The notes under the pieces are model-generated. The model was not told the DNA's origin and did no database searches. It saw nothing but the letters and a program-made list of their open reading frames with translations. Of a stretch of 64,000 nucleotides of DNA, positions 49,474 to 58,176 are shown piece by piece. Within the stretch, counting starts at the first letter, position 1. Each line of letters starts with the position of its first letter. The DNA lies in contig CP036434.1 in assembly GCA_007751475.1 (NCBI GenBank), forward strand, positions 1,612,001 through 1,676,000, read 5' to 3'. The position numbers and the translations under genes were made by a program. Origin of the DNA: Saltatorellus ferox (GTDB taxonomy: Bacteria; Planctomycetota; UBA1135; GCA-002686595).

Positions 49474-51219
49474 CTACTGGACCTGGACGTTGTCGACGTA
49501 GCCGCGCTCGTTGTTGCGGTTCGCGTTGGTACGGAACTCGATTCCGATCGTGCCGGAAACGCCCGTGAGGGTGCGCGACGCCGTCGTGAACGCTGTCGCC
49601 GTCGAGGAGACGGTCACGGGACCTCCTGAGCCGCCCGAGAGGATCACCTGGATGTTCTCCCCTCCGTCGAAGCCACTGGTGCGCCAATCCCAGCTCACGT
49701 CCACGGACGTGGCTGAGCCGACGTTGATCGTGCGGGACATCGAACTGGTGCGGCGCAGCTCCGCCGAGAAGGCTCCGGTGCTCGCCGTGGTGCCGACCCG
49801 AACGTTGCTCGAGGTGGACCAGCCTGAGAGGCTGCCGCTTTCGAAGCCGTCGAAGAAGATCGTTCCGCCGCCCGTGTCCGCGGCGGTCGTGAAGCTCCAG
49901 AGGCTACCGGTCGTGGTGCCCTGGGTGTTCTCGGAGTCGACGCGCCAGTAGTAGGTGGTCGACGCGGCCAGCGCCCCGGGACCGAAGGAGGTCGAGGTCT
50001 GGTTCGCGGAGACGAGGGCCGGGTTCGTGGACGTTCCGAAGTACACGTCGTACTGGGTGGCACCGGAAGCGGCCGACCACCCGAGGCTCGCGTTTTGCGC
50101 GACGCCCGAAGCGCCGTTGGCGGGGGAGGGGCCGGACACCTGGTCCGGAACCGTGCCGCCGGTTCCACCGCCTTCCCACGTGGTCAGGTCGACACGCCAG
50201 TTCTCCAGCGTGCAGCGCATTCGGTACGCCTGTTCCAGGGAGAAGGAATCCATGCACGCATCCTCGGAGTAGTCCATGTAGTTGCGCACCGGGTCAGGGC
50301 TCCCGCACGTCGAGCGTTCCGACGGCGAGCACGCGCTGTAGTTCGGCGAGCTCTCCGGGTTGGTGTCGCAGCAGAAGTCGCCGCTCGTGTTGCAGTTGCT
50401 CGTGCCGCAGCCACCGTCGAACGTATGGAAGAGCCCGAGGTAGTGGCCTACCTCGTGGGTGCCGGTGCGGCCGAGGTTGTAGGGGACGTAGTTGGTGTTG
50501 CCGATCGAGTTCCAGAGGAGCCGAACGCCGTCGAAGCTCGATCCGACGACACCCCCGCCGTTCGGGACGTAGGCGTAACCGAGGTTACCGCCTGCGGTGT
50601 TCGAGTAGATGTTCAGGTAGCGGTTCGTGTCCCAGCCCACCGCGCTCGCGTAGTCGCCGCGGTCGTTGTAGTAGGACCTGTTCCGGGTGCGCGTGATCCC
50701 GGACGTCGGGTTGCCCTGGGGATCCTCCGTGGCGAGGTGGAACTGGATGCGGCTGTTGGTGAGCGCCGCGAAGTCCTGGTTCAGGATGTCGATCTGCTCG
50801 TAGATTCGTGCGTCCGGGATGTTCCCAGCACCGCTCGTCGAATACAGCACGTGGAATGCGACTGGGATGTCGTAGACCGTGGCGGAGCCGCCGCTCGGGT
50901 CGTAGACCGGATTCGGGAAAGAGCCGCTGTTGGTGCAGTCGCTCTGGGATCCCAGGAACGCTATCTCCGGCGGGTGAACGAGCCGGTCGAATCCGCATCG
51001 CATTCCGTGGCGGAAGAAGAAGGATGAGCGCAGATACTCATCCCAGGTGTCGTAGACGTACGTCCCCTGCCCGTCCGCAGCCACGATCTCGCCCCCCTCG
51101 AGTTCATACACCGAATGGCCTGCTATCGAGGCGCTTGCGTCAGGGAGCTGGGCCACGGCTGAGGCACAGAGGGCGACTCCGAGAATCGCAGTGGAGAAGG
51201 CGAAGAGAGGACGGCTCAT
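49474..51219 (-). CDS. Secreted M43 (pappalysin/cytophagalysin-type) metalloprotease with FnIII-like domain
   Basis: A 581-residue protein with signal peptide (LFAFSTAILGVALCASAVA). The M43 catalytic domain has HEVGHYLGLFH (255-265, metzincin zinc site) and a Met-turn region NYMDYSEDACM. It contains many Cys, as usual for pappalysin-like catalytic domains. A fibronectin-III-like domain follows (VSGPSPANGASGVAQNASLGWSAAS ... YYWRVDSEN). The C-terminal ~120 residues form a jelly-roll-like domain (IFFDGFESGSLSGW ... VDVSWDWRTSGFDGGENIQV) that may bind carbohydrate or act in sorting. An extracellular protease is well supported. Start at the signal peptide; upstream frame rejected. Confidence 0.92.
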   Translation of the reverse strand: MSRPLFAFSTAILGVALCASAVAQLPDASASIAGHSVYELEGGEIVAADGQGTYVYDTWDEYLRSSFFFRHGMRCGFDRLVHPPEIAFLGSQSDCTNSGSFPNPVYDPSGGSATVYDIPVAFHVLYSTSGAGNIPDARIYEQIDILNQDFAALTNSRIQFHLATEDPQGNPTSGITRTRNRSYYNDRGDYASAVGWDTNRYLNIYSNTAGGNLGYAYVPNGGGVVGSSFDGVRLLWNSIGNTNYVPYNLGRTGTHEVGHYLGLFHTFDGGCGTSNCNTSGDFCCDTNPESSPNYSACSPSERSTCGSPDPVRNYMDYSEDACMDSFSLEQAYRMRCTLENWRVDLTTWEGGGTGGTVPDQVSGPSPANGASGVAQNASLGWSAASGATQYDVYFGTSTNPALVSANQTSTSFGPGALAASTTYYWRVDSENTQGTTTGSLWSFTTAADTGGGTIFFDGFESGSLSGWSTSSNVRVGTTASTGAFSAELRRTSSMSRTINVGSATSVDVSWDWRTSGFDGGENIQVILSGGSGGPVTVSSTATAFTTASRTLTGVSGTIGIEFRTNANRNNERGYVDNVQVQ

Positions 51220-51538
51220 GAAAGACCTGGGTTGAGTTGTGTGAGTCGAGTGGATCGACGGATGAAGAGCGGCAGGCTCCCGTCGGACGCTAGGCCCTGG
51301 GCGTGGAGTTCGCAAGGAGGCTCCGGAGGCAATATCCTTGCCCGAACGGATCGTCACGGAATCCCGGAGGGGCGGCGTCCAGGGGCGCTTTGCCTCGGCG
51401 TGCGATGGGGTGGGGGACATCGCTCCCCGTGCCAGGTCGCCCCCTGGGGGCGGGTTGGAGACCCGCAATGGGATTCGTCGGTCACGCCTTTCTCTGGCCA
51501 GCTAGAATCCCGAGGCGGGCGAACGGCAGCCTCTTTGT
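51220..51538. other. Divergent intergenic region with no gene
   Basis: About 320 bp between the metalloprotease start and the FG-GAP lipoprotein start. It must hold both promoters. A TAGAAT near 51503 is a possible -10 element for the plus-strand gene, but no good -35 partner is visible. No repeats or motifs beyond short GC-rich palindromes. Confidence 0.35.
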
Positions 51539-53461
51539 ATGCACTGGACCTCCCTGAGCTTTCCCCTCGCGTTCGTATTGGCCGCGTGCCACTCCGGTTC
51601 GGAGTCGAGCACCGGCGCGGGCGGCGCCCTCGCTCGGAATCCGGTGATGCCGGATCCATCCGACGTGATGCTGGTTCAGCGTCTCGACCGCTTCGCCGGT
51701 GATCCTGTACCGACCACGCCGAAGTACTTCGACATGATCCTCGGCGACATGGATCTCGACGGCGACCTCGACTGCTTTCTCAATCGCCACAACCTCCATC
51801 GGTTCGAGGCCTTCGAGAACGTGGGCGGCTCCTTTGAACAGTTCAATCGCCGCGGGCGAGACGACTCCGGGCTCTGGGAGAACCGCGGGATCCCCGATCT
51901 CTACGGGCGAGCGGCGGACCTGGAACTCGACATCGACGCGTTCGGGATCCCCGGCATCTACGTGTGGCACGCGGAGAGCTGGACGGGGCGGTGGTTCTTC
52001 CGCGTACTGCCGGCTCCCGGGAGCACGTCGCACACGCTGCGCCTCGTCGTCAATCGACCGTTCGTGGACCAGGTAGGGCTCGTCCACGGCGAGGTGGAGC
52101 GGCTGTCGGAATTCGAGGTCGCCATGGAGGTCGACGTTTCAGGGGGGCCTCGAACGTTTGCGTTCGGCAACGTCGGGCACGACACGCAGCTGAAGGTCAG
52201 TACCGACGACCCTTCCGGGATCCGGATGTTCGCAGGCACGAACCTGCTCGAGTTCCCGAGCCGCAGCGTGTCGCTCTGGAAGCAGGATCCCCACGGCATG
52301 GCGCTCGTCGACTGTCAGGGGTCAGCGGAACCGGAGCTCTACGTTTGCGGCGGCGGGCTCGCGGGCAATCACCTGCCTCCGCACGATCCCCAGGCGGATC
52401 GACTCTTCGAGTCGCTGGGCCAGCCGGGGCTCTACCGAGAGGTGCCCGAAGGCGCTCTGCCCGAGGACTACGGCCGCGGTCGTCAGGTCGCCTGGGTCGA
52501 CATGGACGCCGACGGAGAGAACGAGCTCTACGTGGCGAACAAGGAGACGCCGAACGTTCTGCTGGAGCGCGACGCCCAGAACCGTCACTTCGACGTCGCA
52601 GCCAGTCTCGGCCTCGACCTCGTCGTGCCCGAATCGTTCGCCTGGACCGACGTCGACCGCGACGGGCACCTCGACCTCGTCTACCTCGACGGCTCCGAGG
52701 TATTCATCGCGCGGAGGCGCGGCGGCGGGTTCGAGCCTTCCAGCGGCGCGGACGTCGGGCTCTTGCTTCCGCCGGATCCCGCGGGGGGCGCCAGCCTCTT
52801 CGAGGACGCCATGTTCCAGCTCTTCGACATGGACCGTGACGGAGACCTGGATCTGTGGATTCTGCAGCACTCCTCGGACCAGCGCGTGACGGCCTTCCGG
52901 AACGATGCGGGCGCCTACGTCGACGTGACCGAGTCGCTCGGACTCGGCCAGGCGAGCGGCCTGCTCCGGGCGCTCATCGCGGATATCGACAACGATGGCT
53001 GGTTGGACCTCGTCACCTTCGACGGCCGACTGGCCTGGTGGCGCAATCTGCTCGGCGAGTCCTTCGAACGCGCGAACCTCGACGACGGATTCGGGCAGGC
53101 GCTGACGAGCTGGTTCGCCGCGGGCGACGTCGACCTCGACGGCCGGATCGACCTCGTGGTCATGACGGGTTCCACGCGACAGGTGCTGGAGAACGTGACC
53201 GTGGGGGCGAATACGCTGCTGGAGGTGCATCCGGACCTTCCCCTCGGAACCGTGGTCCGCGCCTATCACCCGGACGGCACCGTGTTCGCACAGAGCTGGG
53301 GCGCGGCGACCGTCAGCCGCTACTCCCAGTCGCTCCAGCCGCTGCGCTTCGGGCAGGCCCCAGGGGTGCCGGTCACGCAGGTGGGCGTGCAGCTGCCGGG
53401 CGATGCGACCGAGCGCTACCGGGTGAACGTGCCTGCCGGATCGCGCCGCCTCGACCTTTGA
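51539..53461 (+). CDS. FG-GAP/VCBS-repeat lipoprotein with ASPIC/UnbV-like C-terminus
   Basis: A 640-residue protein with a lipoprotein signal (SLSFPLAFVLAAC, Cys at 17). The body carries calcium-loop repeats of the D-x-D-x-D-G type (GDMDLDGDLDCFL, WVDMDADGENELYV, TDVDRDGHLDLVYL, FDMDRDGDLDLWIL, ADIDNDGWLDLVTF, GDVDLDGRIDLVVM), building an integrin-like propeller. The C-terminus (GTVVRAYHPDGTVFAQSWG ... LRFGQAPGVP) resembles the ASPIC/UnbV domain that often ends such proteins. Surface-exposed lipoprotein inferred; ligand unknown. It lacks the NSTG-type C-terminal domain of the other FG-GAP protein in the window, as expected if that domain replaces lipid anchoring. Confidence 0.85.
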   Translation: MHWTSLSFPLAFVLAACHSGSESSTGAGGALARNPVMPDPSDVMLVQRLDRFAGDPVPTTPKYFDMILGDMDLDGDLDCFLNRHNLHRFEAFENVGGSFEQFNRRGRDDSGLWENRGIPDLYGRAADLELDIDAFGIPGIYVWHAESWTGRWFFRVLPAPGSTSHTLRLVVNRPFVDQVGLVHGEVERLSEFEVAMEVDVSGGPRTFAFGNVGHDTQLKVSTDDPSGIRMFAGTNLLEFPSRSVSLWKQDPHGMALVDCQGSAEPELYVCGGGLAGNHLPPHDPQADRLFESLGQPGLYREVPEGALPEDYGRGRQVAWVDMDADGENELYVANKETPNVLLERDAQNRHFDVAASLGLDLVVPESFAWTDVDRDGHLDLVYLDGSEVFIARRRGGGFEPSSGADVGLLLPPDPAGGASLFEDAMFQLFDMDRDGDLDLWILQHSSDQRVTAFRNDAGAYVDVTESLGLGQASGLLRALIADIDNDGWLDLVTFDGRLAWWRNLLGESFERANLDDGFGQALTSWFAAGDVDLDGRIDLVVMTGSTRQVLENVTVGANTLLEVHPDLPLGTVVRAYHPDGTVFAQSWGAATVSRYSQSLQPLRFGQAPGVPVTQVGVQLPGDATERYRVNVPAGSRRLDL

Positions 53462-53503
53462 GCGGCCCGCGTGGTCGCGGATCGCATTTTGCGCAGCACG
53501 CTC

Positions 53504-54058
53504 CTATCGACGAAATCGGAGGACCAGTCGGGCCGACAGGCCGAAGTTCCACCAGAAGAATCGGTTGACCGCGCCCCAGATCGGCGCGAACCAGCGGCGC
53601 GTGTGGGTGTCGAGCCGTAGCTTGAGCAGGCTCTTCCCTTCACCTCGTTCTTCGAACCAGAACTGCAGCCTCACCGGGCGGGCGAGTCGAAGCGAGAGCG
53701 CGTAGCTTCCGTAGCTGTAGAGGAGATCTCGATACTCGGGCGGGCGGACCTCTCCGATGACGCCGTGGAAGCTCATCAGCGGACCGTGATGGACGTTCAG
53801 GCAGCCAGGCACGAAACCTCCGGGGTCGCCGTTCGGAAGGTCCAGGAACTCGACCTTGAAAGGCGGCACCTGGCCGCGCGTGAACGTGCGAGGATCGTTC
53901 AGCCAGTCCCAGAGCTGCTGCCTTGGAACGCCGAAGTTCCACGATCGCTCGAGGACGTGGAGCCGAAAGCCCTTCGGGACAGGAGGGGCCAGAAGCTGGC
54001 GCGTGAGGACTTCCGGATCGATGGCGCTCGGGATGTCGCTGGACCGTGCAGCGCTCAT
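53504..54058 (-). CDS. SRPBCC-fold (START/polyketide-cyclase-like) protein
   Basis: A 184-residue protein without signal peptide. The segment HVLERSWNFGVPRQQLWDWLNDPRTFTRGQ is the typical first strand and helix of an SRPBCC ligand-binding fold. Later strands are LQFWFEERGEGKSLLKLRLDTHTRRWF, and the C-terminal helix is WGAVNRFFWWNFGLSARLVLRF. It probably binds a small hydrophobic ligand. Its ATG overlaps the stop of the upstream SDR by 4 bp (ATGA), so the two are translationally coupled and likely work together. Antisense upstream frame rejected. Confidence 0.75.
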   Translation of the reverse strand: MSAARSSDIPSAIDPEVLTRQLLAPPVPKGFRLHVLERSWNFGVPRQQLWDWLNDPRTFTRGQVPPFKVEFLDLPNGDPGGFVPGCLNVHHGPLMSFHGVIGEVRPPEYRDLLYSYGSYALSLRLARPVRLQFWFEERGEGKSLLKLRLDTHTRRWFAPIWGAVNRFFWWNFGLSARLVLRFRR

Positions 54059-54804
54059 GAGCCCAGGCGGCGCTCGTCGTACGCGGGTGGGTTCCGTCGT
54101 TCGAGAAGGTCGGCGATCTCCCCGGCGGGCGCGGATGGGTCCGCGAGCTGATCCTGCTCGTAGAGATCGTGGAAGCGCTCCGAGCGCGGGAAGCTCGACG
54201 GAGCAGCGGAGCGGATCTCGGCCTGCATCTCGGTGGCGACGACGCCCGGCGCGTAGTCGAGCACGTGGATGGGGCGATCGGAGAGCGCGAGCTGCTCGGC
54301 GACGTCGGCGGCGACCACTCGGCCGGCCATGCGCAGCGCGGCCTTGCTCGTGCAGTAGGTCAGCCAGCCCGGGTAGGCGCTGGAGGCTGCACCGCTCGAG
54401 AGGTTGACGAGATCGAGGCGCGTGATCTCCGGCGTGTGCTGGACGAACCAGCCCATCAGCCACGCGGGAACGGTCACGTTCACGCGGAACGCGGCGTCCA
54501 TCTGGCGAAGGTCGAGGCCCTGGGTGGGGGCCATGGCGAGGACGCCCGCGTTGTTCACGAGAGCGATCTGATCGGCTGCTTCCAGGTGAAGGTCGTTCGC
54601 GAACGACGCGTGGAAGTGTTCCCCGACGGCGTCGACGTCCGACAGGTCGAGGGGCAGGTGCACGAGGCCATCCTCGATGAGTTCCGCGGGCGGGGCGCTG
54701 CGGGAAATCCCGTGGACACGCCAGTTGCGGCGGAGGAGTTCGGCGGCGAGCGCGGCACCCACACCACGACTGCATCCAGTCACGAGAGCAATGCGATTTG
54801 GCAT
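54055..54804 (-). CDS. Short-chain dehydrogenase/reductase
   Basis: A 249-residue SDR. Cofactor motif TGCSRGVG (9-16), NNAG in ALVNNAGVLA, catalytic Ser in VNLSSGAASS, and YCTSK with Tyr and Lys. The pattern is closest to sepiapterin-reductase-like/benzil-reductase SDRs (short, NADP-type with Arg after the Gly motif), but substrate is unknown. It is coupled by 4-bp overlap to the SRPBCC gene downstream and divergent from DUF2911 across 60 bp. Confidence 0.88.
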   Translation of the reverse strand: MPNRIALVTGCSRGVGAALAAELLRRNWRVHGISRSAPPAELIEDGLVHLPLDLSDVDAVGEHFHASFANDLHLEAADQIALVNNAGVLAMAPTQGLDLRQMDAAFRVNVTVPAWLMGWFVQHTPEITRLDLVNLSSGAASSAYPGWLTYCTSKAALRMAGRVVAADVAEQLALSDRPIHVLDYAPGVVATEMQAEIRSAAPSSFPRSERFHDLYEQDQLADPSAPAGEIADLLERRNPPAYDERRLGS

Positions 54805-54864
54805 GGGCTCATTCTCGGGGATGAGGCCACAGCATGCCAGCGGAGGAGCCCTATCATCTCGTCC

Positions 54865-55761
54865 ATGAACATTCCCATCCTGACCGCCGCACTGCTCGGC
54901 TCGATTGCCGCCCTTGGTGTTTCCCGTTTTACCGGCCCTTCTATCGGTCCGAGCCAAGACGGTGCCGCGAAGCCGCTCGAGTTCCCCCAGGCGAGCCCCG
55001 CCGCCACGGTGTCCCAGCGCGTCGGGTTGGTCGATATCGAGGTGAGCTACGGCCGACCGAGCATGCACGGCCGCCAGATTTTCGGTGGGCTGGAGCCCTA
55101 CGGCAGCGTGTGGCGCGCCGGTGCCAACAACGCGACGACGGTCACGCTCAGCGGTGCCGTGACCTTCGGCGATGCGGAGGTGCCCGCTGGAAAGTACTCG
55201 CTGTTCGCCGTTCCTGGAGAGACCGAGTGGCAGGTGATCCTGAACGAGGACGCGGTCCAGTTCGGCCCCTACGCCTACGACGAGGCCAAGGACGTCGCCC
55301 GCGTCACGGTGAAGCCGACCACGCTCGCGGCGCCCGTCGAGACCCTCTCGATCGGCTTCGCCGACCTGAGCGTGGGCGGCCGCGCTTCGCTGTTCCTGGA
55401 GTGGGAAACCACGCGCGTTTCCGTGCCCATCGACACCCATATCGTCGACACGCTTCAGCCGCAGATCGAAGCGGCGATGTCGGGCGAGGGCGAGCACCCC
55501 TACTTCCAGGCGGCCATGTTCTACTACGCCAACGATCTCGACATGGACAAGGCGGCCATGTGGATCGACGAGGCCGTGAAGGCCCAGCCCCAGGCGTTCT
55601 GGATCTCGTATCGGAAGGGACTGATCCTGGAGAAGAAGGGCGACAAGGCCGGGGCGATCGCGGCCGCCAAGGCCTCGCACGCGCTGGCTTCGAAGGCCAG
55701 CGGCGCGATCAAGGCCGAGTACACGCGTCTGAACGAGGCGCTGATGGAGCGCTGCAAGTAG
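54865..55761 (+). CDS. Secreted DUF2911 protein
   Basis: A 298-residue protein with signal-like N-terminus (IPILTAALLGSIAALGVS). The DUF2911 domain covers ~45-185: VEVSYGRP-type strand (VDIEVSYGRPSMHGRQIFG), VWRAGANNATTVTLS, VPAGKYSLFAVPG, EWQVILNEDAVQFG. A C-terminal helical part of ~100 residues resembles TPR helices (AAMWIDEAVKAQ ... GDKAGAIAAAKAS). DUF2911 is frequent in Bacteroidota and Planctomycetota, with no known function. A classical terminator with T-rich tail follows. Confidence 0.88.
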   Translation: MNIPILTAALLGSIAALGVSRFTGPSIGPSQDGAAKPLEFPQASPAATVSQRVGLVDIEVSYGRPSMHGRQIFGGLEPYGSVWRAGANNATTVTLSGAVTFGDAEVPAGKYSLFAVPGETEWQVILNEDAVQFGPYAYDEAKDVARVTVKPTTLAAPVETLSIGFADLSVGGRASLFLEWETTRVSVPIDTHIVDTLQPQIEAAMSGEGEHPYFQAAMFYYANDLDMDKAAMWIDEAVKAQPQAFWISYRKGLILEKKGDKAGAIAAAKASHALASKASGAIKAEYTRLNEALMERCK

Positions 55762-55803
55762 ACCGACCCGCGTCAGCCAGGGCCTGTTGACCGAGCACGA
55801 AGA

Positions 55804-55852
55804 CGCCCGGCTTCCTTTCGAATGTGAAGGAGGCCGGGCGCCTTTCTCTCTT
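55804..55852 (+). terminator. Rho-independent terminator after DUF2911
   Basis: CGCCCGGC-T-TCCTT pairs with AAGGA-G-GCCGGGCG (14 bp with one G-U) around a 9-nt loop, followed by the pyrimidine tract CCTTTCTCTCTT. The only terminator in the window with a clear U-rich tail. Confidence 0.85.
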
Positions 55853-55866
55853 CCCCGGGTCGGCGA

Positions 55867-56070
55867 TCAGTGATCTTCGAGCGGAATGGCGAGCCAGCAG
55901 AGCAAGTAAACGAGGATGCCCGGGAAGGCGACGGAAAGCACCGAGAGGATGACGAAGCCGATCCTGAGCCCCGTGGGGTCGAGGTCGAAGCGTTTCGCGA
56001 AGCCGCCAAGGACACCAGCGAACACGCGATCGGTGGTGGAGCGGCGCAGGGGAAGGGCAGGTTCGTTCAT
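55867..56070 (-). CDS. PspC domain membrane protein
   Basis: A 67-residue protein with the PspC domain: RRSTTDRVFAGVLGGFAKRFDLDPTGLRIGFVILSV, with one long membrane helix in the second half (LSVAFPGILVYLLCWLAIP). PspC proteins take part in membrane-stress responses, but the family is also found as small stand-alone proteins of unknown role, as here. It starts 29 bp after the sulfotransferase stop on the same strand, so it may be the last gene of that operon. Confidence 0.85.
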   Translation of the reverse strand: MNEPALPLRRSTTDRVFAGVLGGFAKRFDLDPTGLRIGFVILSVLSVAFPGILVYLLCWLAIPLEDH

Positions 56071-56099
56071 GGCCCTGTCCTTACGTTCGAGGGTCGCGA

Positions 56100-56966
56100 C
56101 TATTCGAAGAATCCGCCAGACGTCGGCGCTCCGGCGGTGACAGCAGCGGCATCGTTGCGACATCGCATCGCGACTTCCAGCGGGGCGAAGAGGTCCTCCA
56201 GCCGCTCGAGCTGCCGGTCGCTGAAGAAGGTCCGCCAGAGGTCAGCGCCCTGGCTCGGGCTTCCGCTGACGTTGTGGTCGCGATGGAGGTGCGGCTCGAA
56301 GTGGAAGGGCGCGAGGCCGAAGGGCTCGATCAGCTCGTTCAGAACGCGGTCGCAGTCGAGCAGCAGCTCCTCGTAGGAGATCCAGTGCTCCGGGGGAATC
56401 GTCGCCCCGAAGAGGTGGGTACGGGCGGCGATCACGAGGGCGACCTCCTCGTAAGGCTCCAGCGACTCCTCGAGGAGAGGCAGGTAGGCCGCCAGCTCCG
56501 GCGTGCGGCGCACGGTGGCCGAGATGGCCTCGAAGGCGGGCTTCCCGTACCAGCTGGACGCGAACCCGTTGCGGAGTAGCGAGCACAGGATCCCGCGGGG
56601 ATTGCGCCAGATTCCGCGCAGCGCGATGGAGGGGAAGCGGCGCTGGATCCAGGTCGACTTGAAGTGGACCTTCGTCTCCTTGATGACGTTGAGCCCGTCG
56701 AGCCGTGGGGCCGCGGCGGTGCTGTGCCGCTCGAAGAGATCCGCGCCGAGGAAGTCGCGATCGACTCGCCCGGCGAGGAACTCCGAGAGGAAGCGCTCGG
56801 TCGCCGGATGCGCCTCCTCCGGGGGCCAGACCTCATGCTGGGAGGCGTGAACTTCGGTGCGGTTGAAGGGCTGGAAGAAGTACGCGGCGTCCGGGTGCCG
56901 GGCCAGCAGGCCGCCGATCAACGAGCTACCGCAGCGATCGAAGCCGTTCAGCAGGAGCACCTTCAC
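56100..56966 (-). CDS. Sulfotransferase-family protein
   Basis: A 288-residue protein. The start VKVLLLNGFDRCGSSLIGGLL is the PAPS-binding 5'-phosphosulfate loop of sulfotransferases (R-x-G-S-S replacing the usual R-S-G-[ST]-[ST]), and LRGIWRNPRGILCSLLRNG is the 3'-phosphate motif region. The most likely start is GTG 56966, whose GTGA overlaps the TGA of the upstream gene; an ATG 45 bp upstream is possible. Acceptor unknown; given the operon (glycosyltransferase, methyltransferase, GNAT) a sulfated cell-surface glycan is inferred. Confidence 0.78.
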   Translation of the reverse strand: MKVLLLNGFDRCGSSLIGGLLARHPDAAYFFQPFNRTEVHASQHEVWPPEEAHPATERFLSEFLAGRVDRDFLGADLFERHSTAAAPRLDGLNVIKETKVHFKSTWIQRRFPSIALRGIWRNPRGILCSLLRNGFASSWYGKPAFEAISATVRRTPELAAYLPLLEESLEPYEEVALVIAARTHLFGATIPPEHWISYEELLLDCDRVLNELIEPFGLAPFHFEPHLHRDHNVSGSPSQGADLWRTFFSDRQLERLEDLFAPLEVAMRCRNDAAAVTAGAPTSGGFFE

Positions 56967-58174
56967 CCGACGTCCAGGGTCAGGCGGCCGCGGACTTGGG
57001 TGGACTCCCATGCGCTGCAGAGGTTCAGGTGCCCGCGGTAGATGGCGTACATGTACTCGATCTCCGCCCCGTTGAGTTCCTGGTGGCAGGGCAGGTGGAG
57101 CCAGCCGCCGTCGAGGTAGCTCTCGACGCCGAACGAGCGATAGCGCTTGTGCAGCGCGCTGGCGTCATCGCTCCGATACGCGAAGGTCGGGGGGAAGGCG
57201 TTCCTGGGCTCGATCTCGACGTCTTCCTGGGAGAAGAGCGCGTTCATGGACTCCCAGACGGTCGCGCGCGCTTCGACGATGGAGTCCCAGTCGGAGCTGG
57301 CGGCGGCGAGCACCTTGCGCAGGTACTCGGTCTTGACGAAGTCGTAGCAGCCGTGCTCGGACCAGAGCTCCGCGATCGGGATCTTCAGCCCGATCAAGAG
57401 CGCGCCGTGGGCGATGGGGAGGGCCTGGGTCAGGTCCATGAGCTCGACTCCAGGGGCGGCGCTCCCTTCGGATGCGACGCCGGGCGTGGACACCTCCGTG
57501 TGGCTGAGGCCGCGCTCGGTCAGCACCCCGAGGGCGATCCCTCGGCTGGGGAGCAGCGTGAAGGGACGGCCTCCGACGAAGGCGTCGAGGGCCGCGTCGA
57601 TGGCGGCGTCGTCCGTGGACTCGGGCGGGTGCGCGAGGCGCTGGAAGGGAGCCTGGGTGATCCGCGGGCCGTGCTCCGGCGGGTGGAAGATCACCGGGTA
57701 GGTGAAGCTCGCCCACTTCTGGAAGAAGCGCTGCAGGTTCGGTCGGTAGGAGACTCCGATGTCGATGTAGCGCTGGCCCGAGTCCGCGAGATCGTGGACC
57801 GAATTCCAGAGGAGCAGCGCCTGGAGCTGGTGCGCTTTGCCCTGTTCGTTCGCGAGCAGGTTGTTGAGGAAGTAGTGACGACCGACCGGAACGAGGATCA
57901 TCCCGCCCACGAGTTCATCCTCGAGATGGGCGAGGTAGAGCACGTCGCCCTCGGAGAGTTCGCCGGGGAAGTTCGGATCCTCGGGCAGATACCACAGCGC
58001 ACGCAGCGCCTCGAGCTCTTCGGGCGTGCCTTCGCCTCGCTCGATCCTGAACCCCGCGCGCTGGGCCTTGCGCACGTTCTTCCTGGCGCTGTGCGCGAGG
58101 CTCTCGTCCAGTCGGCTCGGGTCGAGGAGCAGCGCGGCCCCCCGGTGAACGACGTCCTTTCCAACGTAGTGCAT
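56963..58174 (-). CDS. GNAT/FemAB-like acyltransferase fused to a DegT-type C-terminal segment
   Basis: A 403-residue protein. Residues ~1-215 are a FemAB/GNAT-like acyl-transfer fold (SARKNVRKAQRAGFRIERGEG, EDELVGGMILVPVGRHYFLNN, LLLWNSVHDLADSGQRYIDIGVS). Residues ~280-400 have no acyltransferase features. Their ending (GWLHLPCHQELNGAEIEYMYAIYRGHLNL) is similar to the C-terminus of DegT/DnrJ/EryC1 aminotransferases, but the PLP-binding large domain is absent. I infer a fusion with a remnant or repurposed small domain; a novel domain is possible. It overlaps the sulfotransferase start by 4 bp and starts 2 bp after the methyltransferase stop. Confidence 0.7.
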   Translation of the reverse strand: MHYVGKDVVHRGAALLLDPSRLDESLAHSARKNVRKAQRAGFRIERGEGTPEELEALRALWYLPEDPNFPGELSEGDVLYLAHLEDELVGGMILVPVGRHYFLNNLLANEQGKAHQLQALLLWNSVHDLADSGQRYIDIGVSYRPNLQRFFQKWASFTYPVIFHPPEHGPRITQAPFQRLAHPPESTDDAAIDAALDAFVGGRPFTLLPSRGIALGVLTERGLSHTEVSTPGVASEGSAAPGVELMDLTQALPIAHGALLIGLKIPIAELWSEHGCYDFVKTEYLRKVLAAASSDWDSIVEARATVWESMNALFSQEDVEIEPRNAFPPTFAYRSDDASALHKRYRSFGVESYLDGGWLHLPCHQELNGAEIEYMYAIYRGHLNLCSAWESTQVRGRLTLDVG

Positions 58175-58176
58175 GG

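Noticed and set aside
54805..55680. Upstream extension of the SDR ORF over DUF2911
   Set aside because: The SDR nucleotide motif needs the start at 54804, and the extension is antisense to a recognisable DUF2911 gene.
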